Below, one piece after another: positions 14,707 through 21,579 of a DNA stretch of 22,039 nt; the first letter of the stretch is position 1; every line of letters begins with the position of its first letter. Source of the stretch: CAYOSU01 sp964541255. GTDB lineage: Bacteria; Bacillota; Clostridia; Christensenellales; CAMQZB01. The stretch is from positions 1-22,039 of the forward strand of contig CAZIPL010000025.1 in NCBI GenBank assembly GCA_964541255.1, given 5' to 3'. The position numbers and the translations under genes are program-made. A model generated the notes under the pieces. That model saw only the letters and a list, made by a program, of their open reading frames with translations, was not told where the DNA came from and did not search any database.

Positions 14707-16317
14707 TTATCTATCCATTTGAATGTGCAAAACGCCGATGTCGTTTGTTACCCAAAGACCGTAATCGTATTCGTCGCCGTTACGAATAATCGTTGGCACG
14801 TATTCGCCGTTTTCGGTGAAAAAGCCCTCCGTAACGGAAACGTAGCCTTGGCTTCTTTGATTGAGGAAATCTCCCGCATGAACTGCGCTTGTGGTTTCGA
14901 CTATGTTTTTCTTCGGATAGAGCATAAGTCTATAAGCGTCTCCCGTTAAATAGAATTCGCCGTTTCCTTTATATACGATAAAGCCTTTTGCTCTGTAATT
15001 CGGGTACGCCGCTGCCATATGGCGATTATCCATGTTCGTATCTCCGCCCGAGCCGAGTGAAAGACCGGTGGGGTTAAGGAATCTTATAGATCCGAGGTAA
15101 TCGCCGAAATCAATATATCCGTTTGCTTGACCTTCGTATTGTCCTATGGCATAAAGCTTGCCTGTTCCTTGATACTCTTCGATAAGGTTTTTCGAGCTTC
15201 TCAAAATCTTAATTGCGCCCATTATTTCGCCTACCATAGGAAGAAGCTGTTTCATCAAAGGGTTGTCTCCCATAGAGCCGAGCATATCTTTGAATTGAGG
15301 ATTCAAAAGCGCCGCGAACATATCGATTCCGAAGAAGTGGATTCCGCATAAGCCGTATTCCGCTACCGCTCTCATAGAATTTATTATAGCTTGAGGCGTA
15401 GGCATTGATTCCGGGAGATAGAAGGTGTTGTCGCATGAAGAATATGTTTTGAAAAGCTCTTCGCAAGTCGCATAATCTGATAGATATATATCGGGTGCAA
15501 TTGCGTCTATGTGCTTAGCAAAATGCTTCCAAAGCTCGAAAGTTCTCGTTGTCGCTCCGCCTGACGGATAATTCGTTCCCGGGATATGAGAATACATTTC
15601 TCCGAGCCAAACGTTGATATACATCGGAAGATCGAGAATCTCTTTTCCTTTTGCAGTTATTGAATCTATATATTTGACAAAGTAGTATGCGGAGAAATAT
15701 TCCGCTCCGTAAAAGCCGAAGACTTCTTCCCACGTGCCGTTTTTGCCGGAAAACTCGGCTACCTCTTGAGGAACTTCGGAGTTAAACAGCTCGTTGCCTA
15801 TCGGAGAATAGTCTCTCGGCGAACCGATAAGCCCCGGTTCGTTTTCTACTTGAACGCCTATAACGGTTTCGTCGGAGTTGTTTTCTGCGATGAATTTACA
15901 TAGCGTGGTAAATGCCTTTTCGTCTGCAAGCCTTGTTTCTTCGCAAAGAGGAGAAAGGGATCGTATTTCAACGCCGTCGGCGGCTTTTGCCCAAAGAAAA
16001 CGCTCTTTTTGAAGTTTAATCCAACTCGGAACATAGTGTGAATTGCCGTTTTTCCAGCTTCCGAACCAAAGAATAACGAGCTTAAGATTATGTTGTCTTG
16101 CTCCGTCGATAAGCATTTTCACTTGTGTAAAGTCGAACTGTCCTTCCGTAGGTTCGAAAAGTTCCCAATGAACGGGTGCTGCAATAGTATTAAGCCCTAA
16201 GTTTTTTGATGTTTCGAATGCAATTTTCATCACTTCAGCATTTGAAGAAGACGAGTTGTTGACCTGACCGCCGATTGAGAAAAACGGCTTGCCGTTGACT
16301 TTGAATAACGATTTCAT
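14707..16317 (-). CDS. GH35/GH42-type beta-galactosidase-like glycoside hydrolase
   Basis: Clan GH-A retaining hydrolase, most like GH35/GH42 proteins with a DUF5597-type C-terminus; it probably removes terminal beta-galactose or a related sugar from oligosaccharides. Using the ATG at 16317 (AAGGAGAAG 6 nt upstream) gives 536 residues. The TIM barrel starts at FKVNGKPFFSIGGQ; VHWELFEPTEGQFDF (49-63) is family-typical. The acid/base is probably E160 in QVENEPG and the nucleophile E303 in LPESMP. The C-terminal part from about 380 is beta-rich. No signal peptide appears with this start, so it should be cytoplasmic and depend on imported oligosaccharide. It lies 72 bp downstream of tetR. The exact substrate is not readable. 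Confidence 0.85.
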   Translation of the reverse strand: MKSLFKVNGKPFFSIGGQVNNSSSSNAEVMKIAFETSKNLGLNTIAAPVHWELFEPTEGQFDFTQVKMLIDGARQHNLKLVILWFGSWKNGNSHYVPSWIKLQKERFLWAKAADGVEIRSLSPLCEETRLADEKAFTTLCKFIAENNSDETVIGVQVENEPGLIGSPRDYSPIGNELFNSEVPQEVAEFSGKNGTWEEVFGFYGAEYFSAYYFVKYIDSITAKGKEILDLPMYINVWLGEMYSHIPGTNYPSGGATTRTFELWKHFAKHIDAIAPDIYLSDYATCEELFKTYSSCDNTFYLPESMPTPQAIINSMRAVAEYGLCGIHFFGIDMFAALLNPQFKDMLGSMGDNPLMKQLLPMVGEIMGAIKILRSSKNLIEEYQGTGKLYAIGQYEGQANGYIDFGDYLGSIRFLNPTGLSLGSGGDTNMDNRHMAAAYPNYRAKGFIVYKGNGEFYLTGDAYRLMLYPKKNIVETTSAVHAGDFLNQRSQGYVSVTEGFFTENGEYVPTIIRNGDEYDYGLWVTNDIGVLHIQMDR

Positions 16318-16345
16318 ATCATACTTCTCCTTATCATAAAAATGT

Positions 16346-16377
16346 AAATAAAAGCCGACTGCAAAAAGCAAATCGGC
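16346..16377 (-). terminator. Terminator-like hairpin between tetR and the GH35-type gene
   Basis: On the minus strand, GCCGA pairs with TCGGC and TGC with GCA around a TTTTT loop, followed by TTTTATTT. It would reduce read-through from tetR into the hydrolase gene. No room is left for a separate promoter after it, so it may be an attenuator or a leaky terminator. Confidence 0.55.
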
Positions 16378-16389
16378 GATGTGTCAAGA

Positions 16390-16968
16390 TTAAGCAGACA
16401 TTTTAGCGGCAAAATCTTTCAAGTTATTGTAGAAATCCTTTATGGACTGCTTAAGCATTTCGTAAAGATATTCCGGTTCGGTCTTGCATCCGAGCTCCAA
16501 CCATCTATTTACCGTAGAGAAAAATCCGAACGTTAAGAACGTTGCTTCTGCGTCAAGGTATAGCTCGGCGTTTTTCGGCAATTGCCCCCAACGTTTTTTA
16601 TAAAGCTCTCTCAAATTGACGCGAGCAGGCTGAGTGATGTCGTGCAAAATAGTCGTATTGTTAAGAAGAACAGCAATAAGCTCGTTTTTCGATCTTACGG
16701 CATCAAAGAACTTCATAAAAGTAGCTCTCGAAATACTTTCGTCTTCGATGTCATAAATAAACGGGCAGTACTTAACCAAAAACTCATGCTTGATTTCTTC
16801 GATAACGTCGCAAACGTCCGAATAGTGGGCGTAAAACGTTGAACGGTTGATATCCGCTTCGAGGCATAATGCGCTGACCGTAACTTTGTCGATCGGTTTT
16901 TTCTTCAACATTTCGACGAGGGATTCTTTGATAATTCTTTTCGTCAATAATGTTCTTCTGTTTGGCAT
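16390..16968 (-). CDS. TetR family transcriptional regulator
   Basis: A 192-residue DNA-binding repressor with an N-terminal TetR helix-turn-helix (about 9-55: KVTVSALCLEADINRSTFYAHYSD is the recognition part) and a helical C-terminal dimer/ligand domain resembling the TetR_C_8 / DhaS-like type. The ATG has AAGGAGA just upstream. It is divergent from the MFS transporter and upstream of the GH35-type gene, so it probably controls both directions through the dyads at 17086-17119. The inducer is unknown, but the neighbours suggest a sugar or glycoside. Confidence 0.88.
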   Translation of the reverse strand: MPNRRTLLTKRIIKESLVEMLKKKPIDKVTVSALCLEADINRSTFYAHYSDVCDVIEEIKHEFLVKYCPFIYDIEDESISRATFMKFFDAVRSKNELIAVLLNNTTILHDITQPARVNLRELYKKRWGQLPKNAELYLDAEATFLTFGFFSTVNRWLELGCKTEPEYLYEMLKQSIKDFYNNLKDFAAKMSA

Positions 16969-17021
16969 ATTTTTCTCCTTTATTGAAAATAATTTTAATC
17001 TTAAAATGTCATAGCAGTAGT

Positions 17022-17050
17022 TTTTTATAAATTAAAACCGTTAATTACAA
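17022..17050 (-). promoter_or_regulatory. Possible tetR promoter
   Basis: On the minus strand, TTGTAA (17050-17045), 17 nt, TAAAAA (17027-17022). The -10 match is poor, so this is tentative. The surrounding sequence is very A/T-rich. Confidence 0.3.
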
Positions 17051-17085
17051 TAATCATTCTACTGTTATGATAGTAACAAAGTTTT

Positions 17086-17119
17086 CCAACTTGCTGTTGA
17101 CAATCCAACACTTTGTTGG
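17086..17119. promoter_or_regulatory. Twin operator dyads, likely TetR binding sites
   Basis: Two inverted repeats of the same form, CCAAC-N5-GTTGA (17086-17100) and CCAAC-N5-GTTGG (17105-17119), have centres 19 bp apart. The first overlaps the -35 box and the second fills the spacer exactly, ending one base before the -10 box. ACAAAGT (17076-17082) and ACTTTGT (17110-17116) add a larger inverted repeat. The placement fits repression by the adjacent TetR protein; binding is inferred. Confidence 0.65.
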
Positions 17120-17125
17120 TATTAT
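17097..17125 (+). promoter_or_regulatory. Promoter of the MFS-glycosidase operon
   Basis: A perfect TTGACA (17097-17102), 17 nt, TATTAT (17120-17125). The predicted leader is about 70 nt. A TATAAT at 17126-17131 is too far from the -35 box. Confidence 0.75.
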
Positions 17126-17203
17126 TATAATGCTTAATGGAAGCTTTGTCAATAGCGAATTCTAAGGAATTTACTCGAAAAACACATAAAAACTTGTAAA
17201 TAA

Positions 17204-18541
17204 ATGAAGAAAATCGAGACCTTTCAACTAAAAAGATTAGAAAAACAAAAAACTAAAAAAGCTTATAGCGGATATATATTCGTTTTTGCGATTATTATCG
17301 TTTTGACGAGAATTACCAACGAGCTTTCGACGAACCTTTCTACGTATATTCAATCTTCCGTCGTAACGGAGTTTTTCGTAAAAGACGGAGTTACGTATGA
17401 GCAAGCTCTCACGAAGTATTCTCTCATCAATATGGTGGTAAGTGTATTTACGATGTTTTCGATTTTCTATAAATCGCTTGCCGATATATTGGGAAGAAAG
17501 ACAGTCATGATAATAAACGCTTTCGGCTTGGCGGTCGGAATGCTTCTTTGTTATTGGTCTCCCGTTGTTGCGGTATATTGCATGGGCTCTGCGATATATA
17601 CGTTTTTCACGCAAAACGATCTTCAGATGATATATATAATGGAAGTCGCACCGCAAGGCAAAGGGACAAGCTTTTTCGGAATAGTCAAATCTCTCGGAAT
17701 TTTGGGTATGGTAATAGTCCCGATACTTCGCGATACCGTTATGAAAAACGACCCTAAGATGTGGCGAAGCGTATATATCGTTCCTATGATTATTTGCATA
17801 ATAATTTGCATCGCTTCGACGATCTTTTTACGTGAATCGAATACTTTTTTCGAAAAGCGTATGAATTTTCTTAGGCTTCCCGAAGAAGAAAAGAAGAAGA
17901 AAGCTCGCGAAAAGAACGACGTGGGTGTTTTCAAGGCAATAGGCTACATCGTCAAGCATAAAGAGGTCTTGCTTCCCGTAATTGCGTTTACTTTTTACGG
18001 TATGTGCTCGATGGCGGCATATTCTTATGTCGAATCGTTAATGACGTCTAACGGACTTTCGTCAAAAGACGTAACCAATGCGCTTTATGTATATCCGTTT
18101 GTTTATGCGGCGTTGTCTTTCTTGGGCGGCTTTGTTGCCGATAGAGTCGGAAGAAAACCCGTTCTCGTTGCTTCGGGCTTTATGACTGCATTTGGTTTTA
18201 TTGCGTTTATATTAGGTTGCAAAAACGGGATCAATCCGTATATAATAGGCTTGTTGAACGGCATATATCTCGGCGGATATTTTGTGGGCACGGACTATAT
18301 GAGCATAATGCTTCTTGAAAAAGTACCGACGAGAATAAGAGGTTCCATTATGGGCGGAGCGATGATGCTTATGATGCTCGGTTGCTTTATAGGTGTAGCA
18401 CAGCTAATGATTCTTATGAATATATTCAATCTCAACGTAGCTGCGTTGTCTGTTATAGTTCCTTATAGCTTGATAAGCACGATAATAACTCTTTTTGCGG
18501 TAAAAGAAACGCGAGGAACGGATCTCAACGCAATGGATTAA
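17204..18541 (+). CDS. MFS transporter, sugar-porter-like
   Basis: Membrane carrier with about 12 transmembrane helices in 445 residues, two six-helix halves and a charged cytoplasmic loop near 225-245. Signature strings are GRKTVMIINAF after helix 2, DRVGRKPVLV in the second half (the MFS GRR/GRK loop motif) and a C-terminal VKETRGTDL resembling the PETKG motif of sugar porters. The likely cargo is the glycoside cleaved by the neighbouring hydrolases. The ATG at 17204 follows an in-frame TAA immediately upstream, and no Shine-Dalgarno sequence is within reach; AAGGAA at 17164-17169 is about 35 nt away. The next gene, 53 nt downstream, is probably co-transcribed. Confidence 0.87.
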   Translation: MKKIETFQLKRLEKQKTKKAYSGYIFVFAIIIVLTRITNELSTNLSTYIQSSVVTEFFVKDGVTYEQALTKYSLINMVVSVFTMFSIFYKSLADILGRKTVMIINAFGLAVGMLLCYWSPVVAVYCMGSAIYTFFTQNDLQMIYIMEVAPQGKGTSFFGIVKSLGILGMVIVPILRDTVMKNDPKMWRSVYIVPMIICIIICIASTIFLRESNTFFEKRMNFLRLPEEEKKKKAREKNDVGVFKAIGYIVKHKEVLLPVIAFTFYGMCSMAAYSYVESLMTSNGLSSKDVTNALYVYPFVYAALSFLGGFVADRVGRKPVLVASGFMTAFGFIAFILGCKNGINPYIIGLLNGIYLGGYFVGTDYMSIMLLEKVPTRIRGSIMGGAMMLMMLGCFIGVAQLMILMNIFNLNVAALSVIVPYSLISTIITLFAVKETRGTDLNAMD

Positions 18542-18594
18542 ATGAAACTTTTGCGTATGAAAAACGCGCTTTAATATATGATAAGGAGAAAAAT

Positions 18595-20634
18595 ATGGAA
18601 GAAAAGTTTGATTTACCGAATGATATTTTGCAAAAACTCGTAACCGAATTTACGAAAGTTCCGCAAGTTGTGAAAGAAATGTCTTTTGGAAGAATGACGA
18701 TTACTTTGATGGACACCAATGCGTTTTTCTTTGCGCTTGACGGTGAAAAGATTACGATGTGTCAGTCGCTAGCGTCTGTAAAAGACGGCAGAATGATCGA
18801 TACGAGAAGTGCAAAGCTTGTTTCTTTCGACGGAGCTGAAAGCGGCGAAAATATGAATCTTTCGCTCGTTTTCGAACAAAACGGATTGAAATTTACCAAT
18901 CATATAACGCTTTTTAAGGATAAAAGATATTTTGTCGCGCAAGGCGAACTCGAGGATTTGACGAGAGAAACGGAAACGAACTATATCGCACCTCTTGACT
19001 TTGCGTATCCTAACGCCGAGTGTAAGCCGTTGTTTTTGTCACTTGACCAAAGAATGCTTCTTGTTCCTTACGATAACGATATGTGGGTGCGTTACGAATC
19101 GGATCACTTGCGCCCGGGACGTACAAGCTATGACGTTACCGCGATATTCGAAGCGAATAACAATACGGGTATGGTTATCGGTGCGCTTGATTTCGATACT
19201 TGGAAAAACGCGATAAAGTGTTCGGCTTGGGACGCAAGATGTTATACCGCTTTCTCGGGAGTTGCGGACGAATGCACGCACGATATATATCCTCACGGAA
19301 CGATAATAGGAAAAAGCGTAAAATCAGCACGTTTTCTTTGCGGTTGGTATGACGATATTAGGTGCGGTATGGAGGAATACGGCAAGGTCGCTATGGAAGA
19401 TAAATTCTACTTCAAGTGGAAAAACGTCGTTCCGTTCGGCTGGAACAGCTATTCGTGTTCCGTTTCGCTTTTCCATACTTTGCAGTCGTGGGAAACCACT
19501 TCGAAGTTCTTTGATGAGAATCTTCCTAATTTCAAAGACAGCGAGGGCAGCGCGTATATAAACCTCGACGCTAATTTCGGACTGAATAAAGACGAAGTAA
19601 AACGAGTTATTTCGGACATAAAATCAAGAGGGCAAAAAGCAGGTTCGTATATGGGACCGCTTATGGCGCATAAACTTCTCGGAATTATGCCGCTTAAAGG
19701 CAATCCGACGAAAAATCTTCTCGATCTTGTAATGAAAGATAAAAACGGTAATCCCTATCCGACGATTGACGGCTCGATTCCTATCGATATAACGTTACAC
19801 GAGGCTGAAGAAAACCTCAGGCTTACGATAAGGGATCTTGTCGAAACGGGTTTTGATTACATAAAAATAGACTTCTTGTCGCACGGTGCCGTCGAGGGAG
19901 AGCGTTACGATAAATCGATAAGAACAGGACGACAAGCGATGATGAGGTTCTATAACATCTTGCGTGAAGAAATCGACCCCGAAAAAGTCGGTAGAGAAAT
20001 CTTTATCGATTTATCGATAGCTCCGCTTTTCCCTGCCGGTTACGGACATGGTAGAAGATGTTGTTGCGACGCTTTCGGTCATCACGAGGACGTAAGATAT
20101 ATTCTCAATGCGTTGAACTATGGCTGGTGGACGAACGGTACGTTGTATCAATTTGCCGATCCCGATCACACGGTTTTGCAACAATCCTTTGTTGACGGAA
20201 GAGGGCAGACTGACTTTAATGCCGCAAGATCACGCTATAATGCGTCGGTTATTTCTGGAACGATAATGCTCCTTTCTGATAACTACGGACCTGCTGGCGA
20301 AGAAACGCAAATAGCCGAAGCGAAGAGAAGAACGATTGAGCTTGCAAATAACGAAAAGCTTAACGAGATCGCTCGTTTCCATAAAGCTTTCGTTCCTGCA
20401 TACCTTTGCGACGGAACGACGAACGTATACTTCTTGCACCATAACGACAGACATTTTGTGGCTTTGTTCAATTTTGACGGCGAGGAAAGAAGGGTGTCTG
20501 TTCCTGCGGAAAAAGTAGGAATGAATAATATCGGCACGATGTATAACGTAAATAACGGCGAGGAAAAAGAATACGATAACGAAATTTCAGTACTTCTCGG
20601 TGCTTACGATTCTTGCATTCTCGAAATTAAATAA
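18595..20634 (+). CDS. Clan GH-D (alpha-galactosidase-like) glycoside hydrolase
   Basis: A 679-residue protein related to melibiase-type enzymes (GH36/GH27). An N-terminal beta-sandwich covers about 1-260. A TIM barrel follows, beginning near VVPFGWNSYS (278-287), with NLDANFGL, the nucleophile motif FDYIKIDF (D426 proposed) and a downstream WWTNGTLYQFADPDH (511-525) recalling the DPD motif of GH27/GH36. An unusual RRCCCDAFGHHED (487-499) lies where the acid/base loop might be; D492 is a candidate. A beta-rich C-terminal domain ends the protein. No signal peptide is seen. AAGGAGA precedes the ATG. Similarity to characterised alpha-galactosidases appears distant, so the substrate may differ. 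It shares an operon with the MFS carrier. Confidence 0.78.
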   Translation: MEEKFDLPNDILQKLVTEFTKVPQVVKEMSFGRMTITLMDTNAFFFALDGEKITMCQSLASVKDGRMIDTRSAKLVSFDGAESGENMNLSLVFEQNGLKFTNHITLFKDKRYFVAQGELEDLTRETETNYIAPLDFAYPNAECKPLFLSLDQRMLLVPYDNDMWVRYESDHLRPGRTSYDVTAIFEANNNTGMVIGALDFDTWKNAIKCSAWDARCYTAFSGVADECTHDIYPHGTIIGKSVKSARFLCGWYDDIRCGMEEYGKVAMEDKFYFKWKNVVPFGWNSYSCSVSLFHTLQSWETTSKFFDENLPNFKDSEGSAYINLDANFGLNKDEVKRVISDIKSRGQKAGSYMGPLMAHKLLGIMPLKGNPTKNLLDLVMKDKNGNPYPTIDGSIPIDITLHEAEENLRLTIRDLVETGFDYIKIDFLSHGAVEGERYDKSIRTGRQAMMRFYNILREEIDPEKVGREIFIDLSIAPLFPAGYGHGRRCCCDAFGHHEDVRYILNALNYGWWTNGTLYQFADPDHTVLQQSFVDGRGQTDFNAARSRYNASVISGTIMLLSDNYGPAGEETQIAEAKRRTIELANNEKLNEIARFHKAFVPAYLCDGTTNVYFLHHNDRHFVALFNFDGEERRVSVPAEKVGMNNIGTMYNVNNGEEKEYDNEISVLLGAYDSCILEIK

Positions 20635-20657
20635 GTTTTATCGAATTACATAATTAT

Positions 20658-20696
20658 GCCCGCAAAGAGTATCGGCTTTTTGCGGGCTGCTTTTTT
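20658..20696 (+). terminator. Intrinsic terminator of the MFS-glycosidase operon
   Basis: GCCCGCAAA (20658-20666) is perfectly complementary to TTTGCGGGC (20679-20687), followed by TGC and six T residues. It lies 23 nt after the hydrolase stop codon and close to the converging araC gene. Confidence 0.92.
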
Positions 20697-20705
20697 GTAT
20701 ATGGG

Positions 20706-21449
20706 TTATTTCAAATTGTTTTGACGGTATTCTTTCGGGGTTGTTCCGGTTATTTCGAGAAAGTTTCTGTTGAATGTCCTAAGCGACGTATATCCGCAAT
20801 CGTATGCAATTTCGAGAATGTTCTTTTCGGGGAACTTAATAAGATCGCTACTTGCTTTGTTGATTCTGTAATCGTTAAGAAGAGCGGGGAATTGCATCTT
20901 GAAAGTCGATTTGAAAAGCCTCGACGTATAGTTATAATCATATTTGAGGTGGTCTGCTAAAGATTTCAAAGAGATGTTGTTTGTGAAATTTTCAGAAATG
21001 TATTTCGTGGCTTCTGTCAAAAATGCGTATTTTGAAAAATCTGCGTTTTTAAGTTGTGTGATAGAAAAATAAGAATACATCAATTCATAAACATATGCTT
21101 TGAGAATCAAAATATCGTCCGTGTTTTCGATGCTCTCTAAATTGTCGTAAATCGAATAGCCGTCAAATATGGGGTTAGAGGGAACTTTGCCCGAAACTCT
21201 TTCGGTTGCTTCGGGAATGAAGTTTGTCGAAAAACGCAAAACGATAATATTTGAGTTATCGAAAGTAAAAAGAGAATAAGGGATATTTGGAAAAATAACA
21301 GTCGCTTGGTTGTAGAAAATTTCATACGATTCGTTAAGAAAAGTAAGTTGCAAGCTCCCGTTTGATACATATATAACGGTAAAGGCGTTGTCCGTTATCG
21401 TTCCGCTCGACGCGTTTTCGATATATTTCTTTTCGCAAAAATAGTCCAT
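20706..21449 (-). CDS. AraC family transcriptional regulator
   Basis: A 247-residue activator-type regulator. The N-terminal half (about 10-130) is beta-rich and cupin-like, the usual sugar-sensing domain. The C-terminal 100 residues hold two helix-turn-helix units: ISLKSLADHLKYDYNYTSRLFK (159-180) and ILEIAYDCGYTSLRTFNRNFLE (211-232), ending TGTTPKEYR. The start is the ATG at 21449, with GGGGAA just upstream; the longer frame to 21611 runs through the promoter region and into the divergent ABC gene. It is divergent from the sugar ABC ATPase and converges on the glycosidase operon, so either could be its target. Confidence 0.88.
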   Translation of the reverse strand: MDYFCEKKYIENASSGTITDNAFTVIYVSNGSLQLTFLNESYEIFYNQATVIFPNIPYSLFTFDNSNIIVLRFSTNFIPEATERVSGKVPSNPIFDGYSIYDNLESIENTDDILILKAYVYELMYSYFSITQLKNADFSKYAFLTEATKYISENFTNNISLKSLADHLKYDYNYTSRLFKSTFKMQFPALLNDYRINKASSDLIKFPEKNILEIAYDCGYTSLRTFNRNFLEITGTTPKEYRQNNLK

Positions 21450-21501
21450 AAATTCCCCAATATATTTAAATTCCAAAAAATAAAGATAATATTTGTCTAT
21501 T

Positions 21502-21530
21502 ATATTATTATTTTTGGCGAGAAATAGCAA
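21502..21530 (-). promoter_or_regulatory. araC promoter
   Basis: On the minus strand, TTGCTA (21530-21525), 17 nt, TAATAT (21507-21502). A better TATAAT at 21504-21499 would need a 20-nt spacer. Confidence 0.5.
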
Positions 21531-21537
21531 GCGTTTC
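21524..21537. promoter_or_regulatory. Possible catabolite-responsive (cre-like) site
   Basis: The 14-mer AGCAAGCGTTTCGA has the AAGCGTTT core of CcpA sites and matches about 11 of 14 positions of the TGWAARCGYTWNCW consensus. It overlaps the araC -35 box and lies about 50 bp before the ABC ATPase start. Single sites like this arise by chance, so confidence is low. Confidence 0.3.
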
Positions 21538-21579
21538 GATATAAAATGAAAGAAAAAACAAATATGGAGATATGTTTTT

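Noticed and set aside
17130..17165. 11-codon ORF upstream of the MFS gene
   Set aside because: Its ATG coincides with the expected transcription start region and has no ribosome-binding site, so it is probably not in the transcript or not translated.
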